NCBI GenBank assembly: GCA_012934845.2
Contig: WNNJ02000573.1
Span: forward strand, 35,818 to 99,817
Direction: 5' to 3'
Length of the DNA: 64,000 nucleotides
Source: Pomphorhynchus laevis
Lineage: Eukaryota > Acanthocephala > Palaeacanthocephala > Echinorhynchida > Pomphorhynchidae
A program made the translations under genes and the position numbers. The notes under the pieces are model-generated. The model did no database searches and had not been told where the DNA came from. It saw only the letters and a list, made by a program, of their open reading frames with translations. Below are positions 1-31,959 of the stretch, piece by piece; within the stretch, counting starts at the first letter, position 1; each line of letters starts with the position of its first letter.

Positions 1-2090
1 TTCTTCTATTTATCAATCCCCAATTACTTATGTACCCTCTTTAACAATGTATTTTGCTCTATCCTCGATGAAATTCTTCCCCTTAAAATGTTTGTTCAAT
101 CACGTCATTATCGTACAACATGGTTCGACTATGAGTGTGTGACTTCAAAAAGGCTCCTGTGTCGTTCTTTTAAAACTTATCATCGTTATCTCAGACTATC
201 TTCAGCACTTGACTCCTCGTATTATCGTAACCAATTCTTCGCTCTTTGTCGTTTACATAGGCAACTTCTGCGTTCTAAGGCACATAGTTTTTGGCGAAAC
301 AAACTGGTTTCCACTAATTACTCTCGAACTAAATAGAAAACTCTCAATTCTCTAATTTTTCGTTCCTCTGTCATCTCCACTATTGATCTTTTTCAATTCT
401 CCGATTACCTAATTTAAAAACAATTTATCTTGTCGATTCGATCATCGTCCTTTCATAAACTTCTTGTATCCCGTCTATTCGTATCCCTAAGCTCTTTTAC
501 CTACTCGCGATATCCGAAGATGAATTATCTTGCCTTCTTATTTCGTCAACATGTAAGTCCTCGCCTGCCGATATAATCCCTACTCGAATTCTGAAATGGT
601 TGCCCACTGACTTCACACAATTCCATACCGGAATCTTTAACTCGTCGATCAGTAATGGAATATTTCCAGTTCTTTGGAAAGCGGCTATTGCTCGTCCCTT
701 ACTTGACATCTCTTGATCCCTATCTTCCTTCATCTTATCGCCCAATATCAATTCTACCAATCTTATCTAAAATTCTTAAACACCTGGTCTTGTGTCAGAT
801 CAACATGTATCTATCTTCATCGCAGCTCTATCATTCTTTTCAGTCTCTTTCCGCTACAATCATTTTAACGAACTGGTACGTCATAAAGTATTTTCTAATC
901 AGTTCTCCGCTCGTGACAAATGACTTTGTAGTGTGGTAATATCGCTCAATCTTTCAACTGCATTCGACATTATTGATCTCAAAATTCTTCGTTCTCGTCT
1001 TCACTATCATTATAGCTTATCTTCGTCTACCTTGGTTTGGTTCTCCGCGTTACTCTCCGATCAATAGTTATCATTTATGTTCTCTCTTGTGGTGTACCTC
1101 AAGGTTCAGTACTTATCCTTATTTTCTTTACGCTTCTTCGTGGAGATAAATCTTTTATAACTAATAAAATCTGCTTTATAGTAATGCAGTACGCAGATAA
1201 TATTTGATATACTTCTCACTCGTCTCATTCACTAAGCCAACTTTTTATATCCTCATCGTATTGTCTTCGTCTTCCATCAAAACATCTAATTTCTCTATCC
1301 ATGTCTCTTAATTCTACCAAATATAATGTGTTATGGATTTTACTCTCCTCCATTTTTATATCTCCTCCTTCTCTGTATCTTTATAAATCAATTATACCTG
1401 CTGTAGATAAACTAGTATTTCTAGGTGTTCATTTCAACAATAGCATGTATCTCGATCACTTCATTCGTGATAAAACTAGATCTTCAAATATTCTTCTACG
1501 TGATATTCGTCTCGTCAGAAATCCTTTAGATTTTAAATCATGTAAATCTCCTATATCTTCCCATCTTAACCGGGTATTGATTAATGTCTTAGCCTTCTCG
1601 TCTTCTCTTCAAATTAATCTCTTAAACCTCTTCAGCGCCTCATTAACACTGCTGTGCGCATCTTCTTTCGACTTCGTAAATTCGAGCATATCTCCTCCTA
1701 TTTATCAAAACTTGGATGGCTAAGTATTAAACACCGCTTTAGTGTTCGTCTGCTTTGTCCAACTAATCGCCTTCTCCATTAAAATTCTCATGCTAATCTC
1801 TACCTCCCAACTCGAAGTGAATATCGGTCTCTTTCTACTCAACAACGTTCGTGTGCTTCTATTCTGCTACACGTACTTTTCACTCAACCAACTTTGGCCG
1901 TCAATCTCTACGATTATGATGATGAATCTCTGCGATCTTCATCATCACTCCCTTTCTTCAAAAAGAAGCAATGTTCAATTCTTCTAAACGAGTAACTATT
2001 GCTTTCAATCTGTTTCGCTTACGACGGCTTGTAAGCACACAGTTCGTGTGCGTTTGCCACATTAAATAACTTTCCTTTTTTAACCATGTC
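1..2090 (+). mobile_element. Old CR1-group LINE (family B), ORF2 remnant and 3' end
   Basis: Decayed second half of a non-LTR retrotransposon, cut by the window start. Translated pieces match the intact family B copies further along: a post-endonuclease segment at 88-336 (TTWFDYECVTSKRLLCRSF, equivalent to APWFDSDCSISKRRLRHSF in the copy at 33249), reverse-transcriptase pieces around 655-1250 with GVPQGSV and QYAD remnants, and C-terminal RT pieces to about 1990. Many stops and frame changes make it a dead copy, much older than the B copies at 28-51 kb. It ends near 2085 with the family's terminal hairpin (2035-2051) followed by TTTGCCACATTAAATAA. Confidence 0.8.
2035..2051 (+). other. Terminal stem-loop of LINE family B
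   Basis: GCACAC (2035-2040) pairs with GTGTGC (2046-2051) around a 5-base loop, just before the conserved TTTGCCACATT tail. Equivalent hairpins with compensating changes lie at the 3' ends of the other B copies. It is probably the RNA element recognised by the element's reverse transcriptase, by analogy with CR1/L2-type LINEs. Confidence 0.7.
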
Positions 2091-2269
2091 GTTTTTTTAT
2101 TGTATTATTATATTCTTCCAGTATAACTATATCTTAATATCGTATAAACTTATTTTTTAATCATAACCATGTGGTATTTATCGTATCATCTTAATCTTCT
2201 AGTATGATTGTATATTTTTAAATCGTATAAACTTATTACTAAATTATAACAATGTGGTTTTTTATTGTA

Positions 2270-2720
2270 TAATTAAATAAGCTAACTGAGTCTACGTATT
2301 TTATATTGCAAATTAAAAATAATGAAAAATAAAAGTTAAATAGTTTAATAATAACAAATTAATTAATAATAAATAATTGTTATAAGATTTTATATAATTT
2401 ATATCAAGATGAATTAAAACTAAATTAAAAATAAAAATGAAATTTAAAATAAACGTCATCAGGAGGAACTGCTATGCTATCAGGTTTCGGCCCCTAACTC
2501 CTCTACCCAACATAGCAGCGGGGCCAAATACATGCTAATGATGTATTTCCTATGATAAAACTATCTAGTATCTTATTCTAATACAAAGTATATTATTTAT
2601 TATCCATCCATAAAAATTTGCCACTTAAGAGTTTAAATTTATTCTTTATATTATTGTGTTGATTTATATATTTTACTATTTTCTGCTTGATGTTATATAA
2701 TTTATATCAAGATGAATTAT
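2270..2720 (-). mobile_element. PLE 3' UTR fragment
   Basis: Fragment of a repeat seen again at 12073-12480, 22896-23640, 38158-38700 and 43330-43600. It contains the AACTGAGTCTACGTATTT start, the TGAATTGACTAATA stretch and a decayed copy of the hammerhead-strand motif (about 2455-2515). In the 12 kb copy this unit lies directly downstream of a Penelope-like reverse transcriptase on the minus strand, which gives the orientation. No coding capacity is left here. Confidence 0.6.
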
Positions 2721-2991
2721 AAATTAGAATTAAAAATAAAAATCAATTTTTATGAATTGACTAATAGATAACAAACTATGTATCTTATTCTTCCGGTATA
2801 ACTGTATACTCTTATTAAATTATAACCGTAGTATTTTTTGTATAATCTTATTCTTCCGGTATGACTGTATATTTTTATATTGGATAATCTTATTATTTTA
2901 TTATTACAATATAATTTTTAATGTAAATTTTATTCTTTAAGTATAGCGGTATTAATAACCATAATATTTATATTATTTTATTGTGCTTTAG

Positions 2992-22803
<19,812 letters not shown>

Positions 22804-22895
22804 AATCCATGGAAAGCCCTTATGTATACTAGCAAATATTGATCAAATGTAGTTTGCTATTTTTGTTAAAAAGTTATGCTTTTAACTAACCAATT

Positions 22896-23640
22896 CAGCT
22901 AACTGAGTCTACGTATTTAATATAATTATAAAATTAAATAATAAATAAATAAATTAAAATAATAATGTTTAATCAATAAATCAAAATTTAATAATTAGAT
23001 AATAAATAATTATAAATAATAAATAATTGTTATATAAGATTTTATATAATTTAAATCAAGTTAAAATAAAAATTGAAATTTTAAATAAAAGTCATTTTTT
23101 TGTGAAATGACTAATAAGTAACAGGCGTTTTATCAGAATAAGGATTATAGATCATCAAGATGAACTGCTATGTTATCTATTTCTCAAATGTAGGTATTTA
23201 TATATAATTTAAATCAAGTTAAAATAAAAAATTGAAATTTAAAATAAAAGTCATTTTTTTGTGAAATGACTAATAAGTAACAGGCGTTTTATCAGAATAA
23301 GGATTAGAGGTCATCACTTTTAAAATAAAAGTCAATTTTTATGAATTGACTAATAAATAGCAGACGTTGTATCAGAATTAGGATTAAAGATCATCAATGT
23401 CTAATTAGGTATTTATATATAATTTAAATCAAGTTAAAATAAAAAATTGAAATTTAAAATAAAAGTCAATTTTTGTGAATTTACTAATAAATAACAGACG
23501 ATGTATCATAATAAGGATTAGAGGTCATCACTTTTAAAATAAACGTCAATTTTTATGAATTGACTAATAAATAGCAGACGTTGTATCAGAATTAGGATAA
23601 AAGATCATTAATGTCTAATTTTACTAACATATAGTGGTGT
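22896..23640. repeat. Tandem array of PLE 3' UTR units
   Basis: Starts with CAGCTAACTGAGTCTACGTA. Four or five copies of a unit holding TTAAAATAAAAGTCA, TGACTAATAA and GTATCAGAATAAGGATTA follow. A longer period of about 215 bases is visible (AGGTATTTATATATAATTTA near 23192 and 23406). The hammerhead strands have been lost here apart from short traces. Confidence 0.7.
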
Positions 23641-26560
23641 ATCGAGTATCTTAACTGGAATTATCTTTTGTCATGCAAAACTGGTTAGTTTAAAATATAT
23701 ACAATTATATTTTGGTATAATTAATATCAAAATAAGGTATAATAATATAAAACTTCAGAATACTCCTAAAAATGTAACAAAGGATCCCCAAACTTTGAAT
23801 GTAATGGGTACTAATTTCTATTTGTAATACAGCAGGTCACACTCATTAAAATATAAATAAAAGTTAACATTTATCTACATTATTAAACATAAATATTTTA
23901 ACGATAATGGACTATGATTATAATTTTAATCATAATAAAATGGACTAAAAAGCTGTTATAATTGTTGAGGTCGTTAAAACCGAATTATACAATTTTAATC
24001 CTATGAAGAGACTTTTCATTTTTGCAATTTGGATAATCAGATATAGATAATCAGCATTTTTAGTTATAGATTTAATTACAAATTTTACCTATCGCGGACA
24101 CTAAACCGCACCCACTGACATTATACACAACAGAAATGAATATTGAACAGACCAAAAACAATTCAAGGAGTGAACATTTTAGTAACAATTTCGAAAGCTA
24201 CAGAGAGAGAGGTTATTTAGTAATTTATAATAATTGATGAATGTAATTATCCGATGTTCTTTTTAAACACAATGTAAAGTGGTTGCCGTTGCTTGAAAAT
24301 TGTCGTATCATGCATATGCTGTCAGATAGATTAGACGAACGCAACAGTCTGCATTGACAACCGAGAGCACGTGAGTGTCTCGTGCATCGTTCCTCTTTAT
24401 ACTAACGTATTGTGTAAAGCTCACTAGGCATAATATTCCAAAGGAGAGCGATAAATAAAGCAAATATTTACAGAATCAGATTTTATCGATGAACATTTTG
24501 TTACATCTTGCGCAAAACGTGAGATGTAACAGCCATCTAATTTACGTCACCTCATTCAGCCACCTCATTTACGCTACCTCATTCAGCCAGCTCATTCAGC
24601 CACTCCATTTCCTGTTATTACTTTTAATAAATCGACAAATGAGTAATGTAAATTACTTTAATGAATTTTCGAATCCAACTGATCTGAAAGTACCTACTGA
24701 CAGAAATAAAATTTACAATATAAATTTTGGTCATAATTATTATATTATCGAACCGTTCGTGCGCTGTTAAAATCAATAATATGGTTCTACCAGATGCTAC
24801 ACTCAACCAGGGCTCTTACATTTATTGAGTGTAAATATTTTTACGGTGCTGAGATATCGGCACCGTAACGGTTTTCCTGTATGCTCAATATAACCTTGTG
24901 GCATGTTTTACATTGTATCATGTAAACTTAATCCTTTGTGCTTTTTATTGACTTGCTTTTAAACAAGTTGTCTAAGCGAGTTGTTCTCTTATTGAAGTGT
25001 ACTAGTTTGCGATCGTCTTTCATAGTAACTTTTTAATAGATCTTATAAATTTATAGTTGACGAACTCATCTAGATATGGATTATTCCTTGCATAAATTTA
25101 AAATTTGTATTTGTGGATTTTTTATTCATGATTACTCAATAAAAGATGAAATATGATTATTTCTTTCTAAAACTAAGTTCTGTATAAAACAGAATGAAAA
25201 ATTAAATCATAGTATAATATGCTTAAAAGTACTGCCATCTGCAACCTGAAAACCATTGGAAGAAAAATCGTCTAAAGAGGCATAAAAGCAGAACATTTCG
25301 ATCTTTAACCAGATATATTTATGCTTGATCACATATAATGATTTTTGCAAAGCCAATGCGGGGATGATAACTTATGGCGTCTTTAGAAAAATTCATGCTG
25401 ATAAAGGACATTATGCAATTGGAGGTCATCCAATACGTTATTACTGCCTATATATCAAATTGATTATTTTGAGTTTTTGGACTGCCAGGAAGTAGATCAA
25501 GAATCGTTATCAAACAATACTGTAATAAGCAATGTTGTTATGCCCGATGAAATTTTGTCTCAAATAATAATAAAATCCAGAATTTAACAGTTTATTGTTA
25601 ATGTAAATCCAACTTAATAAAGTTGGATTATAATTCAACTTAATAAAGTTGGATTATAATTCAACTTAATAAGTTCATGGATCGCATGAACATGATAGCG
25701 AAGAATATCAGCGATCACAAAGAAATAACTCTAAAAAGTACAGTAATAAGCCGGAGCTTACAAAATCCTTGCCGATCGGTGAAAATTTAGAATCTGATCA
25801 TTCATTATACTTACTCTAATTTGTAATAATTATTTTTCAAACTTTAAAAAAAATGTCCATTGAAAAATAATGTAAATCATTAATTTGTCTTTACTTCGCA
25901 TTTTATTCGAGCACAAATGATATGTGAAAGAAGAATTTTTGTTTTGTAAAACTCCTAAATCGATAATGACTGTAGAGAATTATTCAACAAAGTAGATATG
26001 TAAAATTTGTGAGAGGTATCTAATGGAAGGATGCATCTGATTAATGTTTAGATAAGGTTCCAAAATGTTAGCATACCAATCAGGGTTTTAAGCACTAGTA
26101 AATGAAAAGATCCTTACTATATAGGGGCACTATTTATCGACAGGGCATGAAAAGTTCTACAATTTTATCATTAAATCAGTAAGTCTGCTTAAGCTAGTGT
26201 ACTTGACTCTTGCTTATTTTCTGAATATCGCAAAACTAAGTAAGCTCAAAAACAACAATATCTATACGGTTCTCGAATAATCAATTTCAACAATCTTTGC
26301 AGATTTCGGTCATTTAAATTTGTAAATCCACCTAATTAAGAATTGTAAGGAAAATCAACCACAGAGCTCCATTGCAGTTTATGAAATTAAGACTTATAAA
26401 TGCTTTATTTCCACAATTGAATTAATTGGTGGAAATAATTTATTATTATAACATACAAGACTATAGCCATGCAGCTGTTTTGTCTGTTCACGGTAAAACC
26501 AATTTTATGTCAGCAAAAACTTAATCCGGATACACTATATTGAAATTAGAATCTGTGCAA
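23641..26560. other. Intergenic DNA, no confirmed gene
   Basis: AT-rich with short local repeats: CATTCAGCCACCTCATTTACG-type words at about 24530-24605 and three TTGGATTATAATTCAACTTA-type units at 25605-25670. A short coding-like stretch at about 25360-25590 (MITYGVFRKIHADKGHYAIG, then, in another frame, DYFEFLDCQEVDQESLSNNT) is interrupted and not recognised; it could be a decayed host gene or an unknown transposon. Confidence 0.4.
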
Positions 26561-26584
26561 AGCCATGTAATTAGCGTTTTCTTG

Positions 26585-26990
26585 AAATGCACTCTATTTG
26601 ATATGTTGATGATATTCTCTGTAAGTTTGTTCCAAAGCCTCACTGCTCGATGAGAAAGGCGATATAGTCTTCCGATTTGCCGTGATGCAGGGTCTTCACA
26701 GTAAGAGAGTGACCTCGTTTAGTAGTTCGCTGGCTTTGCTGAATACAGTCGACCGGGAATCCGTCACGCTCGAATAACATATCCCTAAAACAAAATATCA
26801 AGACACTATACTAGTACGGACTGAAGGAACTCCTATATTGTGCAAGCGGTCCTTATAAGACAATTTCCTGATGGAATGGCACGATCTCGTCAACCTACGG
26901 AGGACATTTTCAAGATCATTCATCTCACCACATGTACATGGAAATACTGCAGGGATACAATATTCAACAATAAGACGAATAAGTGAATTT
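26585..26990 (-). mobile_element. CR1-like LINE RT C-terminal fragment
   Basis: The minus-strand translation gives VEYCIPAVFPCTCGEMNDLE, RRLTRSCHSIRKLSYKDRLH and NIGVPS. This is the thumb/C-terminal region typical of CR1-group ORF2 (R-R-x-T-x-x, L-x-Y-x-x-R-L, L-x-L-x-S-L-x-x-R-R). Broken relic abutting the 5' end of LINE A. Confidence 0.6.
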
Positions 26991-27202
26991 TATATTATTT
27001 TAAGACAGGAAGCAAATTAAATCAGAATGACACAAAATAGCTAGGGAGTAAATCCATAAATCGTATGCTTTGCTATGGGTATGACGAGGAACCCACCAAA
27101 TGTAAAGGTTGCACATGTACAATGACATTTACTAGTTATTTTAATCTCCCCATCCTGTAGGGTTTGCTGTTCGACTGATCCCAATCATTTAAAAAAAGGA
27201 AC

Positions 27203-27595
27203 GTGCATAAACCCCCGCAATGCTCGAAATGCAGTGTGGAGCATACTGCATGGTCTCGCAAATGCCGTTACTTCAAAGAATATCAAAAGAAATACTGTAA
27301 CGTTTTCAACAACACCTTCTCCAATTCGTTTGCAGATGCAAACAAAAAGTTGTCTGACTCAGACATAATTAGACTGATTGATGTAAAAAGTCAAGCAACT
27401 ACCAAGAACATGGAGGACTTGTTCACGTCTTTTATCAAAACAATGTACAGGACACCCCAAGATCCACAGCTACCATCCCGAAATAAAAACGGGGGGTCTC
27501 TGTTCACAATAAGTCCTCTATCCACCTTTCTAAAGGTAAAAGTTGGGAAGTGGTGGGTACAAAGGGAAATGAAGATAATAACCGTGGGCAAATGA
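27203..27595 (+). pseudogene. LINE A ORF1 C-terminal part with zinc knuckle
   Basis: Reads KPPQCSKCSVEHTAWSRKCR, a CCHC-like knuckle pair as in Jockey/I ORF1 nucleic-acid chaperones. A tail follows (KRFKEY/KKYCNVF type) resembling the copies at 56261-56485. The N-terminal half is missing. Confidence 0.6.
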
Positions 27596-28030
27596 CACTC
27601 TCTGTTGAGACCAAAAGTGGGAAGGGCAACATTCCCGCCTCTGGTTCCAACTAGAAGGGGTTTCCCACTCCGGAACCACTATCGCAATGGGAAGTAATCA
27701 CGAACCGTTTTCACTGAATATCATTCAATGGAACTTGGTGGTGCTTCCACCCTTAACCTTCTATCTTGTAGAAATGCAGGTGTTATAGTCCTTCAGGAGA
27801 CGCGATCTATCCGCTCTCTCCAGGACATTACTCGATTTTTCCAAAGAACATAGCATCCCACTTTATTCTCTATATAACCCCTCCTCACTCACATGCCCTT
27901 CCGAAAGAATACTTAAAGCTCTAGATATAGATTTTAGTTAAGTAGAGATAGGGCGAGCATTGCTCGCTTTAACACTCGCTCCAATCTTCATAAAGCTGAT
28001 CTGCTCCGTGATATCTTCGATCAATTATCT

Positions 28031-29539
28031 ATGGGTATTGTCTGCATTACCAATTCCTGGCATTCTGACTCTGACGATCTTGATATTCGTCGTCTATGTC
28101 GCTCTGGTTGTTCTTTAGTTGAATCAGCTCGTCCAATTGTCTCTTCCACATCTACTGCTTCTAACCATGGCGGTATTGTTGCCATTGCTGATCACCCAAC
28201 GTCTCTACGTAAAATTAATGCTAACATCCGTTGTACTTCTTTCGAATTGCTAATATGCAGATCATCAACTCCTTTCCCTCTTGAACTTGTGATTGTATAC
28301 CGTCCAGGCTCAGCTGCCCCCTCACGTATGTTCTTTAGCGAGCTTGAAGATCTTCTTTCTCACTGTAAATTGTCTTATACTCCTTCATTTGTTCTCGGTG
28401 AATTTAACATTCGTCTTGATCGCACGGCTGACTCTGACTCTATCACTTTAACTAATCTTTTTTCTGATTTTAACTATAGATTACTTTCAACAAGCCAAAC
28501 TCATATTTTCGGCGGTGCTCTCGACATCATTGATGTTCCTAACTGCTTCAATGACTATACATCCTTGTCAATTACTGATCCTGGTATTTCCGATTATTTA
28601 CTTGTCACTCTTACTCATCCCCATCCTCCTTCTCCGCCTCCACAATTATCCACACCAAGTAGACCCTGGAAACTTCTCGATATCCCAATACTCTGCACAG
28701 CCTTACTCAATTCTTCACTCTTTTCACTTCCTCTTAACTATCTCTCTCCCGATGATCTCTGCATTCTGTTTGATTCTGAACTTACGTCGATCCTCAATAA
28801 CCTTTTGCCTAGTCGACTCCGACGCTCTCAGCGCTTGCGCCATGCTCCCTGGTACGATTCCGACTGTAGTCTTTCTAAGCGTCGCCTCCGACACTCTTTT
28901 CGTATGTATAAACGCTTTCTTAAACGTTCCCCCAACTCACTCTCTTCAAATCTTCGTGATTCCTACTTTTCTCAACGCCGTTCACATCTCATTCTTATAC
29001 ATACTAAACGTACTCTCTTATGGCGAAATCAACTCGAGTCATCTTCCAACTCTAAATCTCATTGGAAAATATTAAACTCAATTCTTTCACGATCATCTAC
29101 CCCTTGTAATATAAATCCTGATGAATTTTCTTCTTATCTACAAACTAAGCTATCTAATTTACTTTCCCTACTACCCATAGCATCCTTGTACCAACTCTTC
29201 TCTTTAAATACTTCCCTCCCAGAGCTATTCCACCTTCTTGCCGTTTCATCTGATGAAGTTTCTTCGGTTCTGCTATCATTACCTAATAAAACCTCTCCTT
29301 CTGACCCAATTCCCACTCACTTGCTTAAAAATATCTGCTTCTCTATCTCACCCTTTCTAACCACATTGTTAACTCGTCCATCCGTAGCCGTACATTTCCT
29401 TCCATCTGGAAATGCGCCACTGTTCGTCCGATCATCAAAAAAGCAATCTCTCGACCCCTCACTAACATATCCGGACCGTCCTATCTTACTTCTACCAACC
29501 ATCTCAAAACTCCTTGAGTGTTTGTTCTCAAGCAAGTAA
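28031..29539 (+). pseudogene. LINE B1 ORF2: endonuclease and RT N-terminal part
   Basis: 502 codons. Apurinic-type endonuclease landmarks: NSWHSDSDDLDIRRL, VIVYRPGS, FVLGEFNIRLDR (normally G-D-F-N; Asp replaced by Glu as in B2), and SDYLL where the catalytic SDH should be. The RT fingers begin with LSLPNKTSPSDPIP. The frame ends near the RT finger motif, with continuation in another frame at 29518. Confidence 0.8.
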
Positions 29540-30780
29540 ATGCGTACCTATTTTCTTCCAACTTGTTTCCTCCCTTCCAAGCTGCTTTTCGCCCTAATCA
29601 CTCTACTGAAATTGCCTGTCTTAAAGTTTATAACGACTTACTCATCTCGCGCGATCAGAAATCATGTAGTATCATAGTTTCTCTTGATCTATCATCTGCT
29701 TTCAACATCGTCGATCACTTGATTCTTCTCCATCGTCTTTGTCATGATTATGGCTTCTCTTTACCCACTGTATCATGGTTTTCTTCATATCTATCAAACC
29801 GTACATTTCGCGTATATTCTAACTCTTCTCTCTCCCATCCTTCATTTATCCCGTCCGGTGTTCGGCAAGGCTCCGTATTAGGCCCTATACTTTTCTCTCT
29901 TCTCGGTGTCTTGTCTTCGATTTCTCATACATTTAACTTCCATGTTATGTAATATGCTGATGACATTCTCATCTATGCTCTTACACCTGTTTATCGTATT
30001 CACGATCTGAGTGTTTCTGCTTCCAACTGTCTTGCCTCAATTTTCAAGCATCGTTATTCTCATCGTATTTCTCTAAATCCTAATAAATCAAAAATAATTT
30101 GGATCCTTCCTCGACGCTTCGGCTTGGAATCTCCATCCGTATCATTAAATTCTACAATTCTTCTTGTCGCTAACAACTAGGCTCCCATTTCAACAACAGA
30201 GTTTGACTTAAAACTTTCGGTAGAGATAAAGTACGCTCATCTACCTTGATTCCCCGCAACCTCCGTCAAATTCGTAGATTGATCGATTTTTCTTCATATA
30301 TGACTCTCATATCTTCTCTCCTTTTTTAGACTCGATTATTGTCTTAGTCTATTTTCCAACTCATCTAAATCCACTCTTCTTCCCCTACAACGCATCGTCA
30401 ACGCAGCCGTCCGAATTCTCCTCCGTCTTCGTCGTTTTGATCATACATCCTACCATATTGTTTCCCTCGATTTGTCTACAATTTATTGTCGTGTTCAAAT
30501 TCGTCTTCTTATCGCTGCTTTACGCCTTGTAACTTTTCATACCCCTTCATTTCTCAACCTTCCTTTTCTTGATAATTCTCGTCCTGTTTACTGTTCCTTG
30601 CGTTCCTGTAATTCTCTTCTTTTACATGTCCCAAACTACTCTACCTCCTTTGGACTCCGCTCCTTCCTTGTGGCTGCTCCTCTATCGTGGAATCATCTGC
30701 CCATTCATATACGCCAATCAACTTCCCTGCCGTGCTTCAAACGCCAAATTCAATCCCATTTAAACAATTTATCTGCTTGA
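29518..30780 (+). pseudogene. LINE B1 ORF2: RT domain, broken
   Basis: RT landmarks: FQAAFRPNHSTEIACLKVYN, IIVSLDLSSAFNIVDH (motif A; D-x-x-x-A-F-N), GVRQGSVLGPILFS (motif B) and YADDILIYA (motif C). The last follows an in-frame TAA at about 29950. Later parts, including NLPFLDNSRPVYCSL, are split over frames to the stop near 30780. Confidence 0.8.
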
Positions 30781-30810
30781 CTTTTTCATTTTTTGTTTGT
30801 GGACTTGTAA

Positions 30811-30827
30811 GCGTGCAGCTGGCACGC
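30811..30827 (+). other. Terminal stem-loop of LINE B1
   Basis: GCGTGC (30811-30816) pairs with GCACGC (30822-30827), then TTTGCCACGCTAAATAAATT and the tail. Confidence 0.75.
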
Positions 30828-31427
30828 ATTTGCCACGCTAAATAAATTTGTATTATTAACCCTTCTCAGTATTCCTTTTGGAATATATTCAAGATGGAGA
30901 AGTTTGTCTGCTGGAGAGAGAGCTTTGGATTGGATCGGTGGTATATGCCTTGACAAAGTTTTAGCGGAGTCACTATCCCTACATAATTATAGAGACACTC
31001 AATCTCCCCAACTATTCCCGCCTTGGGGACTCTTCAGGGGCAGGAATTTATTTTTTACATATATCCTAAACTCCTGGGCCACTTCCGGTCACCTCCAAAT
31101 CCCATGCGCCATTCTTCACTCAGGTCTGCAAGCTTTTGGCAATCAGGCAGAGGAAGGAGATCGGCATTACGCTGTTACTAGCCACCACATCCGATGTTGC
31201 AGCCATCAATATTAGCCGACGAATATTTTTACCAAAAAAAACAAATCGATTTTATGCCGTAAAGATTTGCGGCCCATTTCGATTAAAAGCTCCCTCATCT
31301 CCATCCACTAAAAAGCGATTGAGTGTAAAATCCGCGATCATCTAAATAGTCGTAATTTAATCCCATTAGGTTTTCATGGGTTTGTCAAAGGTTGCTTGAT
31401 CTATTCGGCAGTTGGTGAGGTGCATCA

Positions 31428-31886
31428 ATGCTGTCAGGACAACAATCATCAGCTCATTGTCGCTGTTTTCCTTGTTTTTTTTCAGCTGCATTTGATCGGA
31501 TTTCCATTCCCTTTGTTATCTATTCTCTTAGGTACATCGGGTTGCCTGCGAGAATTGTTAACAGGGTGCAGATACTGATATACAATAAGCCGTTATTTTA
31601 TAAAGATGACCCTGATGCTCGACAGTTCTACCCTATTACAGGCGTGCCGCAAAGCTCCCCACTTTCTCCTATCTTATATCTTGATACCTCCATTGAACTT
31701 TTCAAAATATTAAAACGCGATCAACATCTGGTAATATATCCTAATGATACCATATCCCTGTTTTCTGGACGTAGGAGCAAAAATGTAGTTTCGGACATCA
31801 TCCGCTTCGATTCAAGATTAAAAGATCAATTATCCTTTAACAAATTTTGGTTTCTAATATTACCTTTAACAAATTTTGGTTTCTAA
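31428..31886 (+). pseudogene. LINE A RT core fragment
   Basis: Contains FSAAFDRISIPFVIYSL (motif A), ITGVPQSSPLSPILYLDTSI (motif B) and LVIYPNDTISLF (motif C, YADD altered to YPND). Cut after KDQLS by the B2 insertion at 31838; the protein resumes at 36252. Confidence 0.75.
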
Positions 31887-31959
31887 TAAACATACAATTA
31901 TTCCTGTCAGTTCCGCTCGCTACGCTCGCGGATTGAGCTCAATCTATCGACAAAAGGTC

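Larger units (their letters stand above)
27974..30855 (+). mobile_element. LINE family B copy B1, 5' truncated, inserted in LINE A
   Basis: Starts within ORF2 (ACTCGCTCC, equivalent to 33328) and runs to the 3' tail. Flanked by TTAAC at 27969-27973 and 30856-30860, a likely 5-bp target duplication. Very similar to B2 at 31838-36242. ORF2 is interrupted by a frame change near 29520, a stop in the YADD region (TAA near 29950) and further shifts after 30100. Confidence 0.85.

Noticed and set aside
24489-24770. 93-codon ORF as a gene
   Set aside because: Its N-terminal half is a short local repeat (CATTCAGCCACCTCATTTACG type) and no family is recognised.
28515-29075. Second-frame ORF of 186 codons (MLSTSLMFLTASMTIHPCQL)
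   Set aside because: Shadow frame of LINE B ORF2; the same shadow appears at 33871-34437.
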